Assembly (NCBI GenBank): GCA_003223515.1
Contig: QHVI01000021.1
Location: forward strand, 1-60,477
DNA length: 60,477 nucleotides
DNA from: Candidatus Angelobacter sp. Gp1-AA117
Lineage (GTDB): Bacteria > Acidobacteriota > Terriglobia > Terriglobales > Acidobacteriaceae
Direction of reading: 5' to 3'
Made by a program: the position numbers and the translations under genes. The number at the start of each line of letters is the position of its first letter. Positions within the stretch are counted from its first letter, which is position 1. Shown here piece after piece: positions 53,736 through 60,477 of the stretch. Below the pieces are notes generated by a model. It ran no database searches. It saw only the letters and a program-made list of their open reading frames with translations, and was not told the origin of the DNA.

Positions 53736-56700
53736 CTATGGACAAGGGTTCCGATGTTTATGAAATAGCACGTCTCTGAAGAAGTGCATAATTGCTCCTA
53801 ACGGGTTGCCACCGTTTGCAGAATCAAGGTGGGCGGTGAAGCTCACGGAGAGCTGGCCGCCAACATTAGAGCTGCTGAATTGCGCCCCGGGATCAAAAAA
53901 GTGCTGGAAAGTTCCTGTTCCCGCAATATGAAGGGTTGACCCCCAGCCAAGCACCGCCGCCGTCGTGCTCATCGGAAAATGCGTGTTCGGTTGAATCGCG
54001 TTGAACTGGTTCGCCGTTAATCCATCATTCGCGCTGGACGCAGCGACATCGATATTCCACTGGCTTCCCCGGCCTTGTGTATTGTTTTGTGCCCCTGCAT
54101 TAGTAATATTGTTAACTGTGAGATTTGTTCCCAGCTTATTATTGATCGCGTTAATAATCTTCTGATTGCAAGGGTTATCAGGAATTGGAGGATTATCCGG
54201 AGGCGGCTCCGGCGGTCCGTCGGGTACGTCGATGAGCGTCTCCTCACATACAAGGGCCATTTCCTGCTCGAAAGAAGGATCATCGTCAGGGCCGTACTGG
54301 ACCGTTACCATACCGTAGGAACAAACAGTCGCCGTGACAATGGTTAATCCCAAAGGATCGACCAAATTGACGGGATCATTTCTCGAATAGGTATAGCGAT
54401 TTAGTGACTGCGGGCTCTCAGGCGCGCCACCGAGCGGATCGGGTGACATAAACCTGCCCAGGCGCGTGGAATAATAACGTGCTATGGCATAGTCCAGTCC
54501 TGTTTCAGAATCCCGCTCGTAAGTGGCAAATTTCCATTTGTCTGAAGGCTGTGTGTTATACCAGCTGTCACCAAAAGGCAAGTCGCCACTTGTGCCGATG
54601 GCGGCGCCAGTTGCATCCGTAAGCAAACGATTAGAGAGGTGATCACGCTGATAATATGTGGTGGAGCCTCCGCTGATACTGCAAATGAGGATGCCATCGG
54701 GTGAGTAGACATATTCTCTTTGTACGGCACCACCGCTGTATTCTGCAGCTACTTGCGCTCCTGAGCGAACATATATGGTTGTTCCCTTCATCACTCTAAG
54801 TCCGTTTCCATCATACGAGTATGTGGCCGTCGCTCCACCGTCCACCTGGACGATGCGGTTTTCAACATCGTAGGTGTAAGTATGGATGCCGTCGTTGGTC
54901 AAGTTGCCGTCTGCGTCGTAGACAAAACCGGAGGAAGTAATTCGATTCGTGGTCGGGTCAATAGTCAATTGCGGCTGTCCGGTACTTAGAGTTCCTCCGC
55001 AGCCCGACTGTGAAAGGCGATTATTGTTGCGATCAAAGCTCCAGTTAAGACACCAGGTGTTCGCTGACATCAAATCAGAGGTTTGAGCGGACGTAAGTCG
55101 GGCCAAGGGATCATACGAAAGGCTCTGGTTATAGGCCGACCCGCGAGAATCAATGATGCTGTTGATTTCGCCGTTGTTCTGCGTTCCATAGCTGTAGGTC
55201 AAATTCAGTAGTGTGTTGGCTCCTTTCACATAGTTAATAGTAGATAGCTTAGAATGATCGTTATATGCAAATCCGCCCGCAACGCTGTTACCGTAGTTCA
55301 GGCTCAACACCTGGCCGGCAGCGTTGTACGTATTAACGGAAAGGGCGTTCGATCCCGCATTGGTTATTCCTTGAAGACGGCCGATGGCGTCATAAGCCTG
55401 TCCGACCACGCGGCCAGAAGGATATGTCACCTGAGTGAACGCGCTTAGGCCATTGTAGGAATAGGTAAAAGGAAAGCTGGTACCGTTGATAACCTTTGTC
55501 ATTCCAGTGACGTTGCCCATCAAATCGTACGTATACGACTCCGACCCGCTGCCGTCGGTCATCTGGATCAAGCGGCCATTATTGAAACTGGCCGTGCTCG
55601 TCCCATAATTCAATGTGATCGTTGATCCTGCGGGAACGCCAGTACTGCCAACATTGTAACTGGTTTGATGCAGGCGGTTTAATCCATCATAGCTATAAGT
55701 CGTGGTTACACCGCGAGCATCGGTCCGGGCTTGCACACCGCCAAAATCGAAATAGGTATATTGTGTCGTTCCGCTTTCCGGAAGGGTGGTCGATATAGAG
55801 CGTCCGAGATCATCATAGACAAATGTCCGCGTTTGCGAGCCGGAGATGACCTGCGTCAGCTCACCTGTCGGACGATAGCTGTAGGTAGTGACGGCAGGCG
55901 TTTTCAAGGAAACTGCGGGATCACTGCCGCCGGTCAGAGCAGCACCGGAGGCAGTAATTGGAAATGAGGTAGTCCCGGCTGCAAAACTGGAGCTGGTCGT
56001 GACAGAAGAGACAGAAAGCGAATAGTTGGTTCCAACGCCCGTTGCAATGGCCACCAAGTTCACCGTGGAGCTGGAAGCCGAGGCATTGACCAGCCTGGAG
56101 GGATCGTTATTCATGGCCGATGCCAGATTCGCTGCGATGGTCACCGAGGTGTCGTTTTGCCCATAGCTCACGCTGTACTGCATATCATTGATGGTGGCAG
56201 AAACCCTTCCCGTATCATAGACAGTAATAACCGTAGGATCACCGGAGTCACAAATTACCCGCGGCGGGCACTTGGGCGGTGGTGAGAAAGTTGTTTTGCT
56301 ACCCTCGGCGCCGCTAATACTCACACTACCTGTGCCAGGAAGCGAACCGTAGGCCGGTTCATCAACCTCGATGAGCCGGGCAAGCGCGTCGGCGAAGCGG
56401 CGGATCTGCTTATTAGCAGGATCAGTAGTGGTGGTGGCGTTGCCGCTGTAGGCGTATTGATAAAAGCCCCCGCTCGGAGGCGACATCTGGCTTGCTCTCC
56501 CCAGCGCGTCGTATGTAGTCGAGGTAGTGTAAATAGTATCGCCGGGAGCATAAGGGTTGGTCACACTCGTCGCATGTCCAAGGCCGTCATAGGTAGTATC
56601 GACGTTGCTAATCACGGTGCTTGCACCGTTCATAGTCTGTTGCTTGACCGTTCGATCTAGGCCATCGATTGAGGTCACCTGCCTGAAGCTGTTCACGTTG

Positions 56701-58712
56701 TTGCGAGAGGTGATGGTTGCGAGGCCCGCCGTATCATCATAGTCCGTATACAGAATAGTCCCATTCGGAAGGGAAGCGGAATTGAGACGGTGGGCCGCAT
56801 CATATTGAAATTGCACGACTTGATTATTCTCATCAGTGCTCGTCAGCACCAATCCGGTATCAAAATCATAGGTCGTGCTCGTGGTCAACGTCAAAGGGGA
56901 CGTTCCACGCGTCACCGAATCGGGATAAGCATACTGCGTTGTTGCGGAATAGACCCAGGCCTTCTGATTGCAGCAGTCAAGCTGCGCCAAGATCACGTTA
57001 CCCAAAGAATCGAAATTCGATGTACGGACAATTGCTCCGGTTCCAGCTTGAGCGTTGATATATCTGGTCAGGCTGGTCATATTGCCGCGGGCCGGGGACG
57101 AGCCAGTATTGTGGACTGCCCCACTGACGGTGGTGAGCGTTGTGGTGTCATAAGCATAGTCCGTACGGCTACGCTTAGTGCCGCCAGCGTCTTTGATTAC
57201 CACACTGCTCACCAGATTCAAGATGTGGTTCGAGGTCGGTGAAAGATAACTCGTGACGACTTCACGGAGGACGGTTCTGTCAAAATCCTTGTCTACTTCG
57301 TCGATCAAATTCCCATTTGCATCATAAGCGTAAGTATTTGTAAACTGCTGGCCTGAGTCATTCAGGACGGTGGTGGCGCTGGTGATCTGACAATTGTTTC
57401 CCAACGAGTCGGCAGTCCAGGTATTGTTTACCGTGCGCAATGTCGTGGAACCGCTTTTGACAATAATGCTGGAAGGTGTGCCTGAGCATGGATCCATCAT
57501 ATTGATATTGATTATCGTGATCGTATTACTGGGGTCAGTAATAGACTGAGAGGACACTATGTCGCCGCTCTTGGTAGTTGAATAACCCCAGAGATATTGC
57601 GTTGTTCCATCAGGTGAGACAGTCTGCTGAGTATATGATGGTACATCGCTTAGTGTGGTCGCGGCTGTTGGAAAATTGTAGCTTTCATAGCTACGCCGAA
57701 TGCTGGTCTTGCTGAAGTGGTCAATGCGATTGATGATTCCCCAGTCACCATAAGAAAATGTGTAATATGTTCCGTCCGGCAGAGTGCATTGCGTGAGTAC
57801 GTTTATGGATGTACCAGAGGCCTGCGTATCTGTCACAGTAAGTCCGCTGAAGTTGTAATTGAACGGAACTGAGCTCCACACAAATGTCGCGTATGTAAAA
57901 ATGCTAGGGGCACTTCCCTGCGTAATGGTCAGTAGTTGTCCCGAAGAGTTGTAATTAAAATTGATGACCCGCCCCAATGAATCGGTAATCGCACTGATAC
58001 GCTGGTTTGACACGACATCACTGCCGGCAACATAGCTAATGGATATATAGTTTCCATTTGTGTCTGTTATTTGCACGGGCCGGTACAGAGGATTGGATCC
58101 GGTGGGCAGATTGGGAAAAACTTGATAGCTAATTTGCCGCCCATCTCTGTATGAGATCACCATTGTGCTCGAGTTAAGCTCAATAAATGTAGAATCAATT
58201 GAGTCCCAAAGATTTGTGCTCGTGGAATTCATCTGATGCTTGCTACCGTCACCTTCAGTCAAGATCCAGAATCCGTCGGTCGTATCATTCTCCAGATAGC
58301 CATAGTCCATTCGAAATCCATAACTGGGAAAATCGCGATCGATATTGAAAGTGATGTTATTATCAGCACTGTTGAAATCCCAAATACGGCTGTTATAGAT
58401 GAGCGAGAGAGTGACGTCGAGGCCGGCACGGCCAGACAGGTTCACTAGGGGAATTGACCAGTTGAAGCTCTGGCTTCCAGGTAATTCCTGAGTCGCACCC
58501 CCGGAGCTGCTCGTTATGATCGCTTGGCGTGGCACCATCGGATTTGAATGGCCGCGAGCATTTTGTCTCTTCACTCGCGCCCCCACATTGGAAAAATAAG
58601 TTCCTGAACCAGGATCTGGGCCGCAATTTACATCACAAATCGGCGGGCGCTGGGCAAACGAAATTGTTGTCATCAAAATGATGGAAACTATTACAGCTTT
58701 GATGGCTTTCAC
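53736..58712 (-). CDS. Secreted RHS/YD-repeat protein with variable C-terminal domain
   Basis: 1658 residues from a GTG with AAGGAG upstream and a signal peptide (AVIVSIILMTTISFA). About 20 or more YD-type repeats (for example FQYDAAHRLNSASLPNG and YTYDLMGNVTGMTKV) are interrupted at about residues 780-930 by a non-repeat insertion (GRVSATINDMQYSVSYGQ), seen in many acidobacterial RHS proteins. The RHS core ends at RYYSTRLGRFMSPDPLGG and NRYTYSRNDPVNLVDPLGL; about 200 residues follow, with no family I recognise. That is the place where RHS proteins carry toxins, but no nuclease or deaminase motif is evident. Co-translated with the propeller gene. Confidence 0.88.
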   Translation of the reverse strand: MKAIKAVIVSIILMTTISFAQRPPICDVNCGPDPGSGTYFSNVGARVKRQNARGHSNPMVPRQAIITSSSGGATQELPGSQSFNWSIPLVNLSGRAGLDVTLSLIYNSRIWDFNSADNNITFNIDRDFPSYGFRMDYGYLENDTTDGFWILTEGDGSKHQMNSTSTNLWDSIDSTFIELNSSTMVISYRDGRQISYQVFPNLPTGSNPLYRPVQITDTNGNYISISYVAGSDVVSNQRISAITDSLGRVINFNYNSSGQLLTITQGSAPSIFTYATFVWSSVPFNYNFSGLTVTDTQASGTSINVLTQCTLPDGTYYTFSYGDWGIINRIDHFSKTSIRRSYESYNFPTAATTLSDVPSYTQQTVSPDGTTQYLWGYSTTKSGDIVSSQSITDPSNTITIININMMDPCSGTPSSIIVKSGSTTLRTVNNTWTADSLGNNCQITSATTVLNDSGQQFTNTYAYDANGNLIDEVDKDFDRTVLREVVTSYLSPTSNHILNLVSSVVIKDAGGTKRSRTDYAYDTTTLTTVSGAVHNTGSSPARGNMTSLTRYINAQAGTGAIVRTSNFDSLGNVILAQLDCCNQKAWVYSATTQYAYPDSVTRGTSPLTLTTSTTYDFDTGLVLTSTDENNQVVQFQYDAAHRLNSASLPNGTILYTDYDDTAGLATITSRNNVNSFRQVTSIDGLDRTVKQQTMNGASTVISNVDTTYDGLGHATSVTNPYAPGDTIYTTSTTYDALGRASQMSPPSGGFYQYAYSGNATTTTDPANKQIRRFADALARLIEVDEPAYGSLPGTGSVSISGAEGSKTTFSPPPKCPPRVICDSGDPTVITVYDTGRVSATINDMQYSVSYGQNDTSVTIAANLASAMNNDPSRLVNASASSSTVNLVAIATGVGTNYSLSVSSVTTSSSFAAGTTSFPITASGAALTGGSDPAVSLKTPAVTTYSYRPTGELTQVISGSQTRTFVYDDLGRSISTTLPESGTTQYTYFDFGGVQARTDARGVTTTYSYDGLNRLHQTSYNVGSTGVPAGSTITLNYGTSTASFNNGRLIQMTDGSGSESYTYDLMGNVTGMTKVINGTSFPFTYSYNGLSAFTQVTYPSGRVVGQAYDAIGRLQGITNAGSNALSVNTYNAAGQVLSLNYGNSVAGGFAYNDHSKLSTINYVKGANTLLNLTYSYGTQNNGEINSIIDSRGSAYNQSLSYDPLARLTSAQTSDLMSANTWCLNWSFDRNNNRLSQSGCGGTLSTGQPQLTIDPTTNRITSSGFVYDADGNLTNDGIHTYTYDVENRIVQVDGGATATYSYDGNGLRVMKGTTIYVRSGAQVAAEYSGGAVQREYVYSPDGILICSISGGSTTYYQRDHLSNRLLTDATGAAIGTSGDLPFGDSWYNTQPSDKWKFATYERDSETGLDYAIARYYSTRLGRFMSPDPLGGAPESPQSLNRYTYSRNDPVNLVDPLGLTIVTATVCSYGMVTVQYGPDDDPSFEQEMALVCEETLIDVPDGPPEPPPDNPPIPDNPCNQKIINAINNKLGTNLTVNNITNAGAQNNTQGRGSQWNIDVAASSANDGLTANQFNAIQPNTHFPMSTTAAVLGWGSTLHIAGTGTFQHFFDPGAQFSSSNVGGQLSVSFTAHLDSANGGNPLGAIMHFFRDVLFHKHRNPCP

Positions 58713-59826
58713 TGGTCTTTTCTCCTTGCTAATTCAACCGAAATTCCTGTGTTGTAAAACCCAGCACGCATCGGCAGGCTCCTGGTGCACCACCTGCATC
58801 TGGATTTGCGAAAAGCGCGGCCCAAATACTCTTGATCCATCAGGTCGCACTTGAAGGTCGCATTATTGGATTGAGGTGCAACTGGGGTAGTGTTTGCATT
58901 CAGCAGAAACTTTAGATTTGTAGTCGTGGATGAGGCGGGCTGGGAGAAGGCACTCAGGAAGAGCTCAAATACTGGAAGAAACAAACAAAGAATCTTCACT
59001 TCTACCTGCCCTGGTGTGGCTTTTGGAGGATTAGCACCGATCAAAGGGGAGATAAAAGGTCGGGTTTCCCACACCACACCTGACCTGAAAACCTTCTTTC
59101 TAGTTTTCTAAATACTTGTGACAAGGATTGGTAATGCGTTTCAAAAATTCTTTCGATGGGTGCCGCTAGATATTCCCACAACCAAGCTTTGTTGATTGCT
59201 AAATTCGCTGCGTAACGAGCAGCCCGCAACAGGTTCAATATCAATCGCTTAGGAACAGACGGTTTCAATAGAATCAAATAAGCTCTGGAATGTGGTTCGG
59301 GACCAGGAGGTCTACCCGGCGTATCATCTTGCAAGTCCTTTAGAATCAACATCAGCACCATTTCAGGTTGTTGAAGGCTGTTGAACCGGGCTTCGCGGCT
59401 ACAAAATTGACTACAGTGCCCGCCTGATGAACCATCCCATTCTTCAAACTCATTGAATATAAAGACTGCGGGGTTATCTGCCGCGAGGTAGACCGCCTGA
59501 TTTGCAATCAGAAGGTCGCGGACCGCCGTTGTCGCATTTGTGCGAAAAAGTATGAAACGCTTCTTCCCGCTGACTCACTAACAATTAGTTAGGGTACAGC
59601 GGAATGGATCAAAATTGGTCTTGTCGCGGTTCATCGTAAAATCGAGTACTGCTATCGGCAGCTACGAGAGTGCTTCATTTCACTGTTCATGAGCAGCTTA
59701 TGAACGCTACACTAAGATCCATCCCAGAATAGAACAGATCTGTCCTTTTACATCGGCACACATTCTTCAGCTTTCTGGCTGACCAATTAATCTGTCTCCA
59801 ATCTTCACGATTTGAGAGGAGCTAAA
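58713..59826. other. 1.1-kb region upstream of the RHS gene: decayed sequence
   Basis: I see no intact gene. Minus-strand frames of 122 (58709-59077) and 106 codons (59041-59361) have no clear domain. The latter shares a short piece (about 25 residues, LKDLQDDTP region) with the left repeat, so both may be decayed copies of one gene. Plus-frame text near 59450-59560 has Cys pairs like a zinc ribbon (CGVIC, CRIC), also decayed. Confidence 0.4.
59333..59517 (+). repeat. Right copy of the diverged direct repeat flanking the RHS module
   Basis: Partner of 52077-52264; see that entry. Distance between copies is about 7.26 kb. Confidence 0.55.
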
Positions 59827-60450
59827 ATGACCGACCATCTGCACGGTGGCAAAAAACGAAACCACATCCAAGAAGCTTTGAGAGTCGCGCGAAACGCCGC
59901 CGAAGAAGTTCGCCTTGGTCCGGAAGCGGGAGAAGAATACATCAATATTAAAGAAGGACAGCGCAATATCGAAAAGAGGCGGTTGGCAGATCACATCGCT
60001 CGCAAGTATGTTAACAACCTTGATGCGGTTGCAATCGACGCAGGCAGCACATTACAACTCATCGTCGAGCGGATGATGGAAACCAAGAAATTTCTCTCAA
60101 TTCTTACAAACAATATGACTGCTTTTCGTCGAGACTCCAAACGGAAAACCCCGGAAAGCTCTAACGAGTTCATCTTGACCGGTGGTAAGTATGTCGCACT
60201 CTTCGACGCTCTACTCGGAAACGAAACATTCAACTCCTTCCAGTTATTTCATCCGACTGTGGTCATCATCGGTGTGAGTGGTCTTATTCCACAAAAAGGT
60301 TTTTTCTGCCACGGAAATGACGAGAAAAATGTAAAAGAGCTACTCTTTCAAAAGAAGGATTGTACTATTATAGTCCCCGCTGACCACAGTAAGCTTGGGA
60401 AGTCCGATTCATATTTGTTTGGAAAAACGGCTCTGAGCAGGAATCTGTAA
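59827..60450 (+). CDS. DeoR-type effector-binding domain protein lacking the HTH
   Basis: 207 residues from the ATG at 59827 (GAGGAG 6 bases upstream). Residues about 50-205 match the DeoR sensor domain: RRLADHIARKYVNNLDAVAIDAGST, the threonine-rich NNMTA strand, TGGKYV, and DHSKLGK near the end. The usual N-terminal winged helix (ELxxxLxVSexTIRRDL) is missing, replaced by about 45 residues of basic and charged sequence (GGKKRNHIQEALRVARN) with no clear fold. It may be a partner of another regulator, a sugar-phosphate-binding protein, or a decayed repressor. It is isolated from other genes. Confidence 0.7.
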   Translation: MTDHLHGGKKRNHIQEALRVARNAAEEVRLGPEAGEEYINIKEGQRNIEKRRLADHIARKYVNNLDAVAIDAGSTLQLIVERMMETKKFLSILTNNMTAFRRDSKRKTPESSNEFILTGGKYVALFDALLGNETFNSFQLFHPTVVIIGVSGLIPQKGFFCHGNDEKNVKELLFQKKDCTIIVPADHSKLGKSDSYLFGKTALSRNL

Positions 60451-60477
60451 GAGAGGCCGTATTTTGCTGGGGTAGGC

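Noticed and set aside
58709-59077. A 122-codon minus-strand frame just upstream of the RHS gene
   Set aside because: No signal peptide, no domain and odd composition; it overlaps the ribosome site of the RHS gene. Treated as decayed sequence.

Overview
The window looks like a chromosomal segment of a soil-type Acidobacteriota member (Terriglobia/Koribacteraceae-like, by inference). The best pointer is a PadR regulator overlapping a 899-residue FtsX/MacB-type permease (12628-15671), the acidobacterial 'orphan permease' arrangement. An acidobacterial-style RHS protein, an N,N-dimethylformamidase-like giant protein with BACON repeats, and a moderately GC-rich, accessory-gene-rich layout agree with this. 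No rRNA, tRNA or CRISPR array was seen.

Region A (1-11454, all minus strand) reads as one compact biosynthetic gene cluster of unfamiliar composition. In transcription order it holds: a NusG/UpxY-type antiterminator; an MbtH-like protein with a long extra C-terminal domain; an SDR-like/alpha-beta-hydrolase fusion with a Cys nucleophile; an AMP-forming acyl ligase; an acyl carrier protein; an ACMSD-like amidohydrolase; a heme-oxygenase-like diiron oxidase (HDO); a nicotianamine-synthase-like domain fused to a GNAT acyltransferase; an SbnA-like PLP enzyme; a Rieske ferredoxin; and a membrane-anchored M28 peptidase that runs off the window. No NRPS or PKS megasynthase is visible. The NAS-like and SbnA-like enzymes suggest an amino-carboxylate (metallophore-like) backbone; the ligase, ACP, HDO and Cys-hydrolase suggest an acyl or oxidised part. 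This is the best candidate for an undescribed system.

Region B (11802-16732) has a LuxR-type regulator, the PadR-permease pair, a small secreted protein, and decayed fragments of an integrase and a transposase.

Region C (16800-51878) is an exopolysaccharide/surface-glycan locus: sugar epimerases, a WbpB-D-E-like nucleotide-sugar operon with two aminotransferases, a BY-kinase/ExeA-type ATPase pair, Wzm/Wzt-type ABC export (wzt interrupted by an in-frame TAA), glycosyltransferases, a polysaccharide deacetylase, a PilZ protein, two duplicated parallel-beta-helix proteins and the dimethylformamidase-like protein. A histidine kinase, an NtrC-type response regulator and a second sigma-54 activator are inside the locus, and GG-N10-GC (sigma-54) promoter-like sites lie upstream of most of its transcription units, so the locus looks like a local sigma-54 regulon.

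Region D (51879-60477) holds an RHS-repeat protein translationally coupled to a beta-propeller protein. The pair is flanked by two diverged direct repeats about 7.2 kb apart. At the right edge is a DeoR-type sensor domain lacking its DNA-binding part.
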